A stretch of 64,000 nucleotides of DNA from Streptomyces cyanogenus (GTDB lineage: Bacteria; Actinomycetota; Actinomycetes; Streptomycetales; Streptomycetaceae). The notes beneath the pieces are model-generated. The model was not told the origin of the DNA and made no database searches. It was given only the letters and a program-made list of their open reading frames with translations. Of the stretch, positions 20,951 to 29,875 are shown piece after piece. The translations under genes and the position numbers were made by a program. Within the stretch, counting starts at the first letter, position 1. Each line of letters begins with the position of its first letter. Where the stretch lies: positions 7,850,001 through 7,914,000 of the forward strand of contig NZ_CP071839.1 of the NCBI RefSeq assembly GCF_017526105.1. Reading direction: 5' to 3'.

Positions 20951-20980
20951 CGGGGCCGGGGAGGTGCTCATCCGGCCCCG
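20951..20980. terminator. Probable terminator of the sdh operon
   Basis: CGGGGCCGG (20951-20959) pairs perfectly with CCGGCCCCG (20972-20980) around a 12-nt loop, 40 bp after the sdhB stop. No T-run. Confidence 0.55.
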
Positions 20981-21012
20981 TCTGGTGTTCCGGCCCCCTG
21001 TAGCCTGCCGCC

Positions 21013-22041
21013 ATGATGCTCGGGAACAAGGGGAATGGACGGTTCCGCGGTGCCGTAGCCGGTTTCGAGGCCGCCGTACGCGCGCAGGACGCCGACCGCT
21101 CGCTGCAGCACTTCCAGGAACTGCACCGGTACTTCGGCCAGGCGGATGACCAGGAGTTCCGGGAGGCCGGGCCACGCCTGGCAGCGATCCTGGACGAGAT
21201 GCCGGCCGCCCCCCGCGCCACCGTCGCCGTGCTCGTCGGCGCGTGCGTCGAACGCGGCGCCGACCCCACCGCCTGCGCACCCCAGGTCCTCGCCGGCCTC
21301 GCCGGAGCCCTCGAAGGCGCCCACGGGTTCTGCGAGCGCTGGGCGGCCACCGGCGGCGGCGACTTCCCCGACCCGCAGGCCGAGGAGCCGCCCGAGGATC
21401 TCCTCGACCGGGTCGGCCAGGACCAGGCCATCGCCTGGCTCACTCTCCGCCACTGGGAGATGGCCGCCGTCGCCATGCTCAACCACGCCGCCGTCCGCAC
21501 CGCCCTCGACGCCGGGACCCGCGCCGGCCTCCTCCAGGTGCTGCGCTCGGTGGAGGAGGCCTCCGGGCACGACTTCAAGTGCCTGGCCTACGCCCTGCTC
21601 GTCCTCGACGACGAACCGCTGGTCGTCCTGCACCGCCCCACCGGCACCGGCTACGCGATGCGGATGACCGGCATCGGTGACAACTTCCAGCTGCACACCC
21701 TGCTCGCCGACGTCCTCGTCGGCGGCGGCCACCTGCCCGGCCGCGCCCCTTCCGCCGAGGAGGCCGCCGTCTGCCGCGACCAGCCCGGCCAGGTGGACAC
21801 CACCGGCTCCTTCAACCTCGTCACCCCCTCCGGCGACTGGGTGTGGAACGAGGGCACGCCCTCGGACATACCCGTCGTGGACGGCGTACGCCTGCTCGTC
21901 CTGGACCCGCCGCCGTACGAGCGGAGCTGGCCCGCGGGCCGCTTCTTCCCGCACATGCACGGCGACCTGGTCCTGGAGCGGGTGCTCGACGAGGAGGAGG
22001 CCGGGCGGCTGCTCGCCGGATGCGTCGCCGAGGACGGCTGA
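21013..22041 (+). CDS. Conserved protein of unknown function
   Basis: A 342-residue soluble protein from ATG at 21013 (ATGATG; no strong ribosome-binding site). It has no signal peptide or membrane helix. The N-terminal half is helical and Ala/Glu-rich; the second half is mixed (CLAYALLVLDDEPLVVLHRPTG, then GSFNLVTPSGDWVWNEGTP). I recognise no catalytic motif. It lies between the sdh operon and the OlsB/OlsA-like pair, 141 bp before the latter. Confidence 0.7.
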   Translation: MMLGNKGNGRFRGAVAGFEAAVRAQDADRSLQHFQELHRYFGQADDQEFREAGPRLAAILDEMPAAPRATVAVLVGACVERGADPTACAPQVLAGLAGALEGAHGFCERWAATGGGDFPDPQAEEPPEDLLDRVGQDQAIAWLTLRHWEMAAVAMLNHAAVRTALDAGTRAGLLQVLRSVEEASGHDFKCLAYALLVLDDEPLVVLHRPTGTGYAMRMTGIGDNFQLHTLLADVLVGGGHLPGRAPSAEEAAVCRDQPGQVDTTGSFNLVTPSGDWVWNEGTPSDIPVVDGVRLLVLDPPPYERSWPAGRFFPHMHGDLVLERVLDEEEAGRLLAGCVAEDG

Positions 22042-22181
22042 CCAAGGCGTTCACCGCCCCCACATCCGCACTCCTGGCACCGGTCACACGCACGCCAACC
22101 GGCGTCGGAAGAACAGGAGCGGCGGGCCGCACCAGGCCCGCCGCCCCCGTCGCCGACCCGGCCCGTGCCCAGGAGAGAGCC

Positions 22182-22952
22182 ATGACCGGCGTGACCACCC
22201 TCGACCGTCCCCCGCTGCCCGCGGCCCCCACCCGCTACACCGTCACCCTCGCCCGTGACGAGGCCGACGTGCGTGCCGCGCAGCGGCTGCGGCACGAAAT
22301 CTTCGCCGGGGAGATGGGAGCCCTGCTGGCCACCGCCGAGCCGGGGCACGACGTCGACGCCTTCGACGCCTACTGCGACCACCTGCTCGTGCGCGAGGAG
22401 GTGACCGGGCAGGTCGTCGGCACCTACCGGCTGCTGCCCCCGGAGCGGGCCGCGGTCGTCGGCCGGCTCTACTCCGAGGGCGAGTTCGACCTGAGCGCGC
22501 TGGACGGGATCCGGCCCGGCCTGGTCGAGGTCGGCCGCTCCTGCGTCCACCCCGGCCACCGCGACGGCACCGTCATCGGCCTGATCTGGGCAGGGATAGC
22601 CCGCTACATGACCGACCGGGGCCACGAGTGGCTCGCGGGCTGCTGCTCCGTACCGCTCGCCGACGGCGGGGCCCTGGCCGCCGGCACCTGGGAGCGGGTC
22701 AAGGACAGGCACCTGGCGCCCGCGGAGTTCCGGGTCCGGCCGCTGCTCCCGTGGACCCCGAACACCCAGGCCCCGGCCGCCCGCACCGACCTCCCCGCCC
22801 TGCTGCGCGGCTACCTCAGGCTCGGCGCCTGGGTGTGCGGCGAGCCCGCGCACGACCCGGACTTCGGGGTCGCCGACCTGTACGTGCTGCTGTCGATGCG
22901 CCGGGTCAACCCGCGCTATCTGCGGCACTTCCTCTCCCTCGTCCCGGCCTGA
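22182..22952 (+). CDS. OlsB-like N-acyltransferase (ornithine lipid, first step)
   Basis: 256 residues from ATG at 22182 with AGGAGAG upstream. The sequence fits the acyl-ACP-dependent branch of the GNAT fold that includes OlsB and hemolysin-like acetyltransferases: RLRHEIFAGEMG, GTYRLLPPERA, and LVEVGRSCVHPGHRDGTVI as the acyl-donor loop. OlsB joins a 3-hydroxyacyl chain to the amino group of ornithine. The next gene overlaps by one base and is a PlsC-type acyltransferase, the expected second enzyme, which strengthens the assignment. From memory, S. coelicolor makes ornithine lipids from an equivalent gene pair. Confidence 0.78.
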   Translation: MTGVTTLDRPPLPAAPTRYTVTLARDEADVRAAQRLRHEIFAGEMGALLATAEPGHDVDAFDAYCDHLLVREEVTGQVVGTYRLLPPERAAVVGRLYSEGEFDLSALDGIRPGLVEVGRSCVHPGHRDGTVIGLIWAGIARYMTDRGHEWLAGCCSVPLADGGALAAGTWERVKDRHLAPAEFRVRPLLPWTPNTQAPAARTDLPALLRGYLRLGAWVCGEPAHDPDFGVADLYVLLSMRRVNPRYLRHFLSLVPA

Positions 22953-23785
22953 TGAGCGGCTGGCTGCCCACCGCGCCCTGCACCCCGGACGCCTGTGTGG
23001 CGCCGGCCCCGGCCGCCGTGGCCGTGCCGCGTGCCGTGCTGCGGCTGGCCGCGGTCGCGACCCTGGTGCTGGCCGGGATCGTGCTGTCCCCGCTGGGCGG
23101 CCGGATCCGGGCCGAGTGGGTCGCGCGGTGGTGCCGGATGATCGTGCGGGCCGTCGGGGTGCGGGTGCGGATCACCGGTGCCGCCCCGCCGGACGGTGGG
23201 CTGCTGCTGGTCGCCAACCACGTCTCCTGGCTGGACATCCCGCTGCTCACGGCCGTACGCCCGGCCCGGATGCTCGCCAAGACCGAGGTGGGGCAGTGGC
23301 CCGTGGCGGGCGTGCTCGCCGCGCGCGGCGGGACCCTGTTCATCGAGCGGGACCGGCTGCGCGCCCTGCCCGGCACGGTCGCCCGGATCTCCGGCGTCCT
23401 GCGCGCGGGGGCGGCCGTGGCCGCCTTCCCCGAGGGGAGCACCTGGTGCGGACGCGCCCACGGCCGGTTCCGCCGGGCCGTCTTCCAGGCCGCGCTCGAC
23501 GCGGGGGTGCCCGTCCAGCCGGTCAGTCTGCGCTACCGCCGGCAGGACGGCGGGCCCGGCACCGCGGCGGCCTTCGTGGGGGAGGACACCCTGCCGGCCT
23601 CACTGTGGCGGGTGGCGCGGACCCGCGGCCTGGTCGCCGAGGTGGAGGTCCGGCCGGTGATCCCGCCGGGCGCCCACCCGGACCGGCGTTCCCTCGCCCG
23701 GGCCGCCCAGACGGTGGCCCCGGAGCCGGCCTGGACGCACGCGGCGCTGGTCACCGAAGGAGAGCGCGTCACCGTGCACGCATAG
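22952..23785 (+). CDS. PlsC/OlsA-like O-acyltransferase
   Basis: A 277-residue protein. A membrane segment at residues 29-48 precedes the acyltransferase core with the HX4D box NHVSWLD and the FPEGSTW (FPEG) box, plus the GTLFIERDR segment. PlsC-type enzymes acylate lysophosphatidate or, in the OlsA branch, the hydroxyl of lyso-ornithine lipid at the inner membrane face. Overlap with the OlsB-like gene (TGATG) argues for the ornithine-lipid role, but a phospholipid role is not excluded. Confidence 0.8.
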   Translation: MSGWLPTAPCTPDACVAPAPAAVAVPRAVLRLAAVATLVLAGIVLSPLGGRIRAEWVARWCRMIVRAVGVRVRITGAAPPDGGLLLVANHVSWLDIPLLTAVRPARMLAKTEVGQWPVAGVLAARGGTLFIERDRLRALPGTVARISGVLRAGAAVAAFPEGSTWCGRAHGRFRRAVFQAALDAGVPVQPVSLRYRRQDGGPGTAAAFVGEDTLPASLWRVARTRGLVAEVEVRPVIPPGAHPDRRSLARAAQTVAPEPAWTHAALVTEGERVTVHA

Positions 23786-23867
23786 ACCACATGTCCGAAA
23801 TGAGTAGATTCGGCGCGAGAGGGAATTCGGAGAGTGCACATCACTACTCCCTGAGGAGCGTGCGCCC

Positions 23868-24428
23868 ATGTCCACGGGAACGCTTCTGGCGATCATCATT
23901 CCGATCGTGGTGGTGATCGCTCTGGCCGCTGTGGCGGTCTCACTGCTGATGCGACGCCGTCACCTCCGTGAGCGCTTCGGTCCGGAGTACGAACGGACGG
24001 TCGAGGGATCCGACAGCCGGCTCTCCGCCGAGCGTGAGCTGAGGGAGCGTGAGCGGCGACACGACTCGCTGGACATCAAGGAGCTCCCCCCCGTCTCACG
24101 GGACCGCTACACGCGGGAGTGGACCAGCGTCCAGGAGGAGTTCGTCGACCGGCCGGAGGATGCGGTGCACGACGCGGACCGGCTGGTGACCTCGCTGATG
24201 CACGAGCGCGGGTATCCGACCGAGGGGTTCGAGCAGCAGATGAAGGACCTCTCGGTGGAACACAGTTCCACGCTGGAGCACTACCGGGCCGCGCACGAGG
24301 TGGAGGCCCTCTCCACCCGCAAGCGGGCGACGACCGAACAGCTGCGCGGCGCCATGGTGCACTACCGCGCCCTGTTCGACGAGTTGCTCTCCGACGGCGG
24401 CGGCCGGGCGCAGCACGCCCGGTCCTGA
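23868..24428 (+). CDS. Membrane-anchored protein with FVDxPxxAVHDAD domain
   Basis: 186 residues, with GAGGAG before ATG at 23868. One N-terminal helix (LLAIIIPIVVVIALAAVAVSLL) is followed by a basic stop-transfer (MRRRHLRERF) and a charged cytoplasmic helical region. The C-terminal half (about 85-175) contains FVDRPEDAVHDADRLVTSLM and a closing TEQLRGAMVHYRALFDELLS. The next gene carries a related C-terminal half without the helix. I do not recognise a named function. Confidence 0.72.
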   Translation: MSTGTLLAIIIPIVVVIALAAVAVSLLMRRRHLRERFGPEYERTVEGSDSRLSAERELRERERRHDSLDIKELPPVSRDRYTREWTSVQEEFVDRPEDAVHDADRLVTSLMHERGYPTEGFEQQMKDLSVEHSSTLEHYRAAHEVEALSTRKRATTEQLRGAMVHYRALFDELLSDGGGRAQHARS

Positions 24429-24458
24429 CCACGATCAGCACTCCGCACGGAGGAACGC

Positions 24459-25001
24459 ATGCACAGGAACGAGGACGCGGCCCGCACCGCCGGCGATCTT
24501 TCGACCGAGGACCTCGCCCAGCCGACGGCCACCGGTGCGGGCGCCGAACCGGAGGAACCACCCTCGGAAGCTCCGGTGTACCCCGGTGAGAGCACCGGGA
24601 CGCCGGGCACCGGAACACAGGACGCGGAGGACACGGCCGCCGGCGGCGGGACCGGTACCGACGCCGACGCCTCGGCTCCGGAGAGTGCCGAGACCCCGGC
24701 CGCCACCGGCGCTCCGGCCTCGGACGACGAGGCTCCGCAGCTGCTGACGGACGACGAGGAGCGGACCTTCCGCGACCGCTGGCAGGCGATCCAGAACCGG
24801 TTCGTCGACGACCCCCGCGAGGCGGTGCACGACGCCGACGCCTTGGTGGCGGACGTCATGCAGACCCTGGCCTCCACCTTCGCCCAGCACAAGAAGGACC
24901 TGGAGAGCCAGTGGGCCGAGGGCGAGAAGGTGGACACGGAGGAACTCCGGGGAGCGCTGCGGCGCTACCGTTCCTTCTTCAACCGCCTGCTGAGCACCTG
25001 A
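24459..25001 (+). CDS. Acidic soluble paralogue of the preceding protein
   Basis: 180 residues, with GGAGGAACGC before ATG at 24459. Residues 1-95 are disordered and acidic (Ala, Glu, Thr, Pro, Gly). Residues 100-180 align with the preceding protein: FRDRWQAIQNRFVDDPREAVHDAD, then TEELRGALRRYRSFFNRLLS. There is no signal peptide or helix, so this copy should be cytoplasmic. The 30-bp gap suggests one transcript. Function is unknown; a shared partner or assembly is likely. Confidence 0.72.
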   Translation: MHRNEDAARTAGDLSTEDLAQPTATGAGAEPEEPPSEAPVYPGESTGTPGTGTQDAEDTAAGGGTGTDADASAPESAETPAATGAPASDDEAPQLLTDDEERTFRDRWQAIQNRFVDDPREAVHDADALVADVMQTLASTFAQHKKDLESQWAEGEKVDTEELRGALRRYRSFFNRLLST

Positions 25002-25037
25002 GCCCCCGCGCCCGCCGCCCCCGGCGCCCCGCCCGGC

Positions 25038-27368
25038 TCAGGGCATGACCCGCGCGAGGTAGGGCGCCGTGGCGCCGGCCTCCGCCCGCGCCACCCGCTG
25101 CGGCGGGCCGGCCGCCACGATCCGGCCGCCCCGGTCGCCGCCGCCCGGGCCCAGGTCGATCACCCAGTCGGCGCCCGCGACCACCGTCATGTCGTGCTCG
25201 ACCACGACGACCGTGTGCCCGGCGTCGACGAGCCCGTGCAGCCGCTCCATCAGCACCTCCACATCGGCCGGGTGCAGTCCGGTCGTCGGCTCGTCCAGCA
25301 GGTACAGGGTGTGGCCGCGGCGCCCGCGCTGCAGTTCGCTCGCCAGCTTGATCCGCTGCGCCTCCCCGCCGGACAGCTCGGTCGCCGGCTGGCCGAGCCG
25401 CAGATAGCCGAGGCCCACGTCGAGCAGGGTGCCCAGGCTGCGGGCGGCGCCCGGCGTGTCCGCGAAGAACTCCGCGGCGGCCTCCACGGTCAGGTCGAGC
25501 ACATCGGCGATGCTCCGTCCCCGGTACGTCACCTGGAGCGTCTCGGGATGGTAGCGGGCGCCCCCGCAGTCCGGGCAGGGCGCGTACGTGCTGGGCAGGA
25601 ACAACAGCTCCACGCTGACGAACCCCTCGCCCTGGCAGGTCTCGCAGCGCCCTCCCGCCACGTTGAAGGAGAACCGCCCGACCCCGTACCCGCGGGCCCG
25701 CGCCTCCTCGGTGCCGGCGAACACCTTCCGTACGACGTCGAACAGCCCCGTGTAGGTCGCCAGGTTGGACCGCGGGGTGCGTCCGATGGGCCGCTGGTCG
25801 ACCCGCACCAGCCGCCCGACCCCCTCCAGGTCCTCGGTCAACTCGCCGATCAGGGTGGACTTTCCGGAGCCGGAGACACCGGTGACCGCGGTGAACACAC
25901 CGAGCGGGAAGGCGGCCGTCACCTCGCGCAGGTTGTGCCGGCTCACCGGACCCACCGTCAGCCAGCCGCGCGCTTCGCGCACTTCACGCGCCGGCCCGGG
26001 AGACTCGTCGAAGAGGAACGCGGCGGTCGCCGACTCCTCGACCGAGGCCAGCTCGGCCGGCGGCCCGCTGTACAGCACCCGCCCGCCGTGCTCGCCCGCG
26101 CCGGGGCCCACGTCGACCAGCCAGTCGGCGCCGCGCACCACCTCCAGGTGGTGCTCCACCACGAACACCGAGTTCCCGGCCGCCTTGAGCCGCTCCAGCA
26201 CGGTCAGCAGGGCCTCGGTGTCCGCCGGGTGCAGTCCGGCGGACGGCTCGTCCAGCACGTAGACGACGCCGAACAGCCCGGAGCGCAACTGGGTGGCGAG
26301 CCGCAGCCGTTGCAGCTCGCCGGCGGACAGGGTCGGGGTGGCCCGGTCCAGGCTGAGGTAGCCGAGGCCCAGCTCGACCACCGGCGCGATCCGGGACCTC
26401 AGGTCGGCCGTGAGCACCCGGGCCGTCTCGTCGCCGCCGTCGAGCAGTCCCGCGAGGTCGGTCAGCGGCAGCGCGGCCAGCTCGGCGATGGTCCGGCCGC
26501 CGAAGGTCACGGCGAGCGCCTCGGGCCGCAGCCGGCTGCCCCCGCAGGCCGGGCAGGGCGCGCTGGTCAGGAACCGTTCCGCCTTCGCCCGCAGGGTGGG
26601 CGACCTGGTGTCGGAGAAGGTCTTCAGGACGTACCGGCGGGCGCTCGTGTACGTGCCCTGGTAGGGCCGTTGGATGCGGTCCGCGTCCCGGACCGGGTGC
26701 ACGGTGACGACCGGCTGCTCGTCGGTGAACAGGATCCACGCGCGCTGCTCGGCGGGCAGCTCCCGCCACGGCCGGTCCACGTCGTACCCGAGCGTGTCCA
26801 GGATCTCCCGCAGGTTCTTGCCCTGCCAGGCGCCCGGCCAGGCGGCGACGGCGCCCTCGCGGACGGACAGCGAGGGGTCCGGGACCAGCAGTTCCTCGGT
26901 GGTCTCGTGCACCTTTCCGAGGCCGTGGCACTCGGGGCAGGCGCCGGCCGCCGTGTTCGGCGAGAACGCGTCCGAGTCGAGCCGCTCGGCACCCGGCGGG
27001 TAGCTGCCGGCGCGCGAGAACAGCATCCGCAGCGAGTTGGAGAGGTTGGTGACGGTGCCCACCGAGGAGCGCGAGGTGGGGGCCGCGCGGCGCTGCTGGA
27101 GCGAGACCGCGGGCGGCAGCCCGGTGATCTCACCGACCTTGGGCGCCCCGACCTGGTGGATCAGCCTGCGCGCGTACGGGGCGACCGACTCGAAGTACCG
27201 CCGCTGGGCCTCGGCGTAGACCGTGCCGAACGCCAGCGAGGATTTGCCCGAGCCGGAGACACCGGTGAACACGGCCAGGACGTCCCGGGGGATGTCCACG
27301 TCGACGCCCTTGAGGTTGTGCTCACGGGCGCCGCGGACGCGGACGTACGGGTCCTGGGGGCTGTGCAT
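25038..27368 (-). CDS. UvrA-like ABC ATPase (short UvrA2/DrrC type)
   Basis: 776 residues from ATG at 27368 (TTGGAG 9 nt before it; a TTG at 27383 is the alternative). Two ABC modules are present: Walker A GVSGSGKSSL near the start and GVSGSGKSTL midway, with LSAGELQR and LSGGEAQR signatures. Zinc-finger cysteines appear in CPECHG, CPACGG, CETCQG and CPDCGG. Housekeeping UvrA is about 950-1000 residues; the missing length fits the UvrA2 class that lacks part of the UvrB-binding/insertion region. Such proteins recognise distorted DNA or protect against DNA-binding drugs. It converges with the paralogue pair. Confidence 0.9.
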   Translation of the reverse strand: MHSPQDPYVRVRGAREHNLKGVDVDIPRDVLAVFTGVSGSGKSSLAFGTVYAEAQRRYFESVAPYARRLIHQVGAPKVGEITGLPPAVSLQQRRAAPTSRSSVGTVTNLSNSLRMLFSRAGSYPPGAERLDSDAFSPNTAAGACPECHGLGKVHETTEELLVPDPSLSVREGAVAAWPGAWQGKNLREILDTLGYDVDRPWRELPAEQRAWILFTDEQPVVTVHPVRDADRIQRPYQGTYTSARRYVLKTFSDTRSPTLRAKAERFLTSAPCPACGGSRLRPEALAVTFGGRTIAELAALPLTDLAGLLDGGDETARVLTADLRSRIAPVVELGLGYLSLDRATPTLSAGELQRLRLATQLRSGLFGVVYVLDEPSAGLHPADTEALLTVLERLKAAGNSVFVVEHHLEVVRGADWLVDVGPGAGEHGGRVLYSGPPAELASVEESATAAFLFDESPGPAREVREARGWLTVGPVSRHNLREVTAAFPLGVFTAVTGVSGSGKSTLIGELTEDLEGVGRLVRVDQRPIGRTPRSNLATYTGLFDVVRKVFAGTEEARARGYGVGRFSFNVAGGRCETCQGEGFVSVELLFLPSTYAPCPDCGGARYHPETLQVTYRGRSIADVLDLTVEAAAEFFADTPGAARSLGTLLDVGLGYLRLGQPATELSGGEAQRIKLASELQRGRRGHTLYLLDEPTTGLHPADVEVLMERLHGLVDAGHTVVVVEHDMTVVAGADWVIDLGPGGGDRGGRIVAAGPPQRVARAEAGATAPYLARVMP

Positions 27369-27396
27369 CGGGGGATACTCCAACCGCCCCCGCCCG

Positions 27397-27594
27397 CTAG
27401 ACCTGCGGAGGGTTGTCCCGGTCCTGCGGCCGGGTGCCGAACTCGTCCCGCAGCTTGTCCTGACCGGTGTCGACCTGCGACCGGTACTTGTCGCCGGTGC
27501 GCCGGTCGACCTGGTCCCCGCCCCTGTCGATGCCCTTGTCGGCCATGCCCTCGTGGCCCTTGAGCATGCCCTTGATCTTGTCCATGAAGGACAT
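27397..27594 (-). CDS. MT0933-type antitoxin-like small protein
   Basis: A 65-residue highly charged protein (MSFMDKIKGMLKGHEGMADKGI...). The MDKIKGMLKGHE start and the DKGIDRGGDQVD and KYRSQVDTGQDKL segments match the small actinobacterial family named after MT0933 of M. tuberculosis and annotated as antitoxin. No partner toxin is adjacent, and many Streptomyces copies are solitary, so a toxin-antitoxin role is unproven. It lies 28 bp upstream of the uvrA-like gene and may be co-transcribed with it. Confidence 0.75.
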   Translation of the reverse strand: MSFMDKIKGMLKGHEGMADKGIDRGGDQVDRRTGDKYRSQVDTGQDKLRDEFGTRPQDRDNPPQV

Positions 27595-27710
27595 GACAGC
27601 CCTCCTCGTCGCGTTCAGGCCTGCCTCCCCAGGGTCACCGGCCCGGGCCGGAACCGCATCTCGAACGTCACGGCGGCTCGGCGGCTGGGAGGCTCGGGGG
27701 CCTGGTCGGC

Positions 27711-28718
27711 TCAGCGGCCCGGCGCGAAGAGCGCGGCGAGCCGCCGGTGTGAGTCCAGCAGGGCCGTGCGGTCGTAGGTGCTGGTGGTGACGAGCACCTC
27801 CTCGGCGCCGGTCTCCTTCAGCACCGACTCCAGCTCGTCGGCGACCTGCTCCGCGGTGCCGGCGATGTGCCCGGCGAGAGCGGACTCGTAGAGGTCCCGT
27901 TCCCGGGCGGTCATCGTACGGGTCTCGACCGCCTCGGCGGGGGCCAGCGGCGGGAAGGTGCCGTGGGTGCGGGAGTATGCCGTCGACCAGGCCTCGGGGA
28001 CCAGCAGCCGGTGCGCCTCGGCCTCGGTGCCGGCGACCGCGACCGTGCCGGAGATCACCACGTACGGCTCGGACGCCCAGGGGGAGGGGCGGAACAGCGA
28101 GCGGTACTCGTCGATGCCGCGCAGCATCTTCTCGCGGCCGCGCAGGTCACCGATGACCATGGGCAGGCCTGCGCGGGCCGCGATCCGCGCGCCCTCGCCC
28201 ATGGCCAGCACGAACGGCGGCACCCGGAGGCCCTCCGCGGGACGGGCGTGCACCCCGGCCGGCGAGCCGCCCGTGAACCAGCCCAGCAGTTCCCCGAGCT
28301 GCGCCGCGAAGTCCTCGGCGGCGCCCTTGTCCCGGCCGAGCGCCCTGCGCACCCCGTCCGTGAAGCCCACGGAGCGGCCGAGCCCCATGTCGATCCGCCC
28401 CGGGAACAGCGCCTCCAGCACCCCGAACTGTTCGGCGACGACCAGCGGTTGGTGGTTGGGCAGCATGACCCCGCCGGTGCCGACCCGGATGGTGCGGGTG
28501 GCCGCGGCGACAGCGGCGGCGAGCACGGTCGGCGCCGAGCCGGCGACCCCGGGCACCCCGTGGTGCTCGGACACCCAGAACCGGTGGTAGCCGAGCGCCT
28601 CCGCCTCCCGGGCCAGCGCGACGGTGTCCCGCAGCGCCTCGCCGGGCGGGCGGCCCTCGCGGGTGCGGGAGCGGTCGAGGACGGAGAACCGGGTCCGGCT
28701 GATCACTGAGCTGCTCAC
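27711..28718 (-). CDS. LLM-class flavin-dependent oxidoreductase
   Basis: A 335-residue luciferase-like monooxygenase. Typical elements are FSVLDRSRTREG, ALGYHRFWVSEHHGVPGVAGSAP, RVGTGGVMLPNHQPLVVAEQFG and GRIDMGLGRSVG. These form the flavin- and substrate-binding face of the TIM barrel seen in the MsnO8-like subgroup. Members use FMNH2 or F420; the cofactor and substrate cannot be told here. The start is GTG at 28718, with another GTG four codons in. It stands alone, divergent from the HAD gene. Confidence 0.87.
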   Translation of the reverse strand: MSSSVISRTRFSVLDRSRTREGRPPGEALRDTVALAREAEALGYHRFWVSEHHGVPGVAGSAPTVLAAAVAAATRTIRVGTGGVMLPNHQPLVVAEQFGVLEALFPGRIDMGLGRSVGFTDGVRRALGRDKGAAEDFAAQLGELLGWFTGGSPAGVHARPAEGLRVPPFVLAMGEGARIAARAGLPMVIGDLRGREKMLRGIDEYRSLFRPSPWASEPYVVISGTVAVAGTEAEAHRLLVPEAWSTAYSRTHGTFPPLAPAEAVETRTMTARERDLYESALAGHIAGTAEQVADELESVLKETGAEEVLVTTSTYDRTALLDSHRRLAALFAPGR

Positions 28719-28940
28719 GCAGGGTTCAACGCCCTGCCGGACGCGGGATTCCCGCGGCTACGCCCGGTCGGTGCCCGGGCACGGACGGTGTGGCGCGGCG
28801 CGTCAGCGGTGTGGGGCGCGGGTCCGGATCGACGTGGTGCGCACCAGGTGCTCCCGGGCGTCGGCGGACTCGTGTCGTACCCCGGTGGCCGCCGGTGGCG
28901 CGGAGGTTGCCGGGACCCGTGGGCTGGCTAGGGTGGCGGT

Positions 28941-29432
28941 GTGACAGACAGCAGCAAGCGCCCGCTCGCCGTGTTCGACCTCGACAACACGCTTGCCGAC
29001 ACCGCCCACCGCCAGCACTTCCTGGAGAGCCGGCCACGCGACTGGGACGCGTTCTTCGCCGCCGCGCCCCAGGACCCGCCGCTGGCGGAGGGCGTGACGC
29101 TGGCCGTGGAGAGCGCCGGCGCGTGCGAGGTCGTCTACCTCACCGGCCGTCCCGAGCGGTGCCGCCGGGACACGCTGGACTGGCTCGCGGCCCACGGGCT
29201 GCCCGAGGGGCGCGTGTACATGCGGAGCAACGCCGACCGCAGGCCGGCCCGGTTCACCAAGCTGCAGATCCTGCGCCGGCTCGCCCGGGACCGGGAGGTT
29301 CGGGTGCTGGTGGACGACGACGAGCTGGTGTGCGACGACGCCGAGCGCGCCGGGTTCACCGTGGTACGGGCCCGCTGGGCCGCGAAGTCGCCCGCGCTGG
29401 AGGAGGCGCAGGAGCGTGAAGGGCGTACGTGA
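28941..29432 (+). CDS. HAD-superfamily phosphatase
   Basis: A 163-residue soluble protein from GTG at 28941 with AGGGTGG upstream. It shows the HAD motifs in order: motif I FDLDNTLADT (nucleophile Asp), motif II VVYLTGRPE, a Lys in RFTKLQI, and motif IV LVDDDELVCDD. The small size and the TGRPERCRRDT segment resemble the acid-phosphatase/polynucleotide-kinase phosphatase branch. The substrate is unknown. It converges with dodecin. Confidence 0.82.
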   Translation: MTDSSKRPLAVFDLDNTLADTAHRQHFLESRPRDWDAFFAAAPQDPPLAEGVTLAVESAGACEVVYLTGRPERCRRDTLDWLAAHGLPEGRVYMRSNADRRPARFTKLQILRRLARDREVRVLVDDDELVCDDAERAGFTVVRARWAAKSPALEEAQEREGRT

Positions 29433-29450
29433 GACGCCGTACCGGGCGGC

Positions 29451-29666
29451 TCAGTCGGCGTCCTCCAGGCGGAAGCCCACCTTCAGGCCCACCTGGTAGT
29501 GCTCGACGCGGCCGTTCTCGATCTGGCCGCGGATCTGGGTCACCTCGAACCAGTCCAGGTTGCGCAGGGTCTGGTCGGCTCGGGCGATGCCGTTGCGGAT
29601 GGCCTGGTCGAGACCTTCGTGCGAGGTGCCGACGATCTCGGTGACCCGGTAGGTGTGGTTCGACAT
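29451..29666 (-). CDS. Dodecin, flavin-binding
   Basis: A 71-residue protein (MSNHTYRVTEIVGTS...) with the dodecin fold signature: TEIVGTS, AIRNGIARADQTLRNLDWFEV containing the flavin-stacking Trp, and IENGRVEHYQVGLKVGFRLE. Dodecins assemble into hollow dodecamers that store flavins or CoA and limit flavin photochemistry. GAGGAG precedes the ATG. It sits beside an LLM flavoenzyme locus, but whether the two are linked is speculation. Confidence 0.93.
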   Translation of the reverse strand: MSNHTYRVTEIVGTSHEGLDQAIRNGIARADQTLRNLDWFEVTQIRGQIENGRVEHYQVGLKVGFRLEDAD

Positions 29667-29755
29667 GCGGGTGCTCCTCTCGTGTCACGCCGTACTCCAC
29701 CGTGCCGTATCCGCGCTCCGTCCGCACGGCGTCGCCGGCGTACCGCCGGTAGCCC

Positions 29756-29784
29756 TTGACCTCCGCATTGGTCCATACCAAAAT
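29756..29784 (+). promoter_or_regulatory. Promoter overlapping a DasR-like operator
   Basis: TTGACC (29756-29761) and CAAAAT (29779-29784) stand 17 bp apart upstream of the lipoprotein gene. Between and over them is ATTGGTCCATACCAAA (29767-29782), with perfect TTGGT/ACCAA arms. The published dre consensus for the GntR regulator DasR, ACTGGTCTAGACCACT, agrees at 11 of 16 positions. A repressor bound here would block the promoter. Confidence 0.5.
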
Positions 29785-29875
29785 CCACCACACCCGTACG
29801 AGCCCTGCGCTCGTCCCCCACGTCGGGCCCCCCTTCCCTGTCCCAGCACCCCCGCCAGACAGAACAGGACCCCCC

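Noticed and set aside
25194-27563. 789-codon plus-strand frame opposite the UvrA-like gene
   Set aside because: Antisense of a gene with intact Walker and zinc-finger motifs; the product is compositionally biased.
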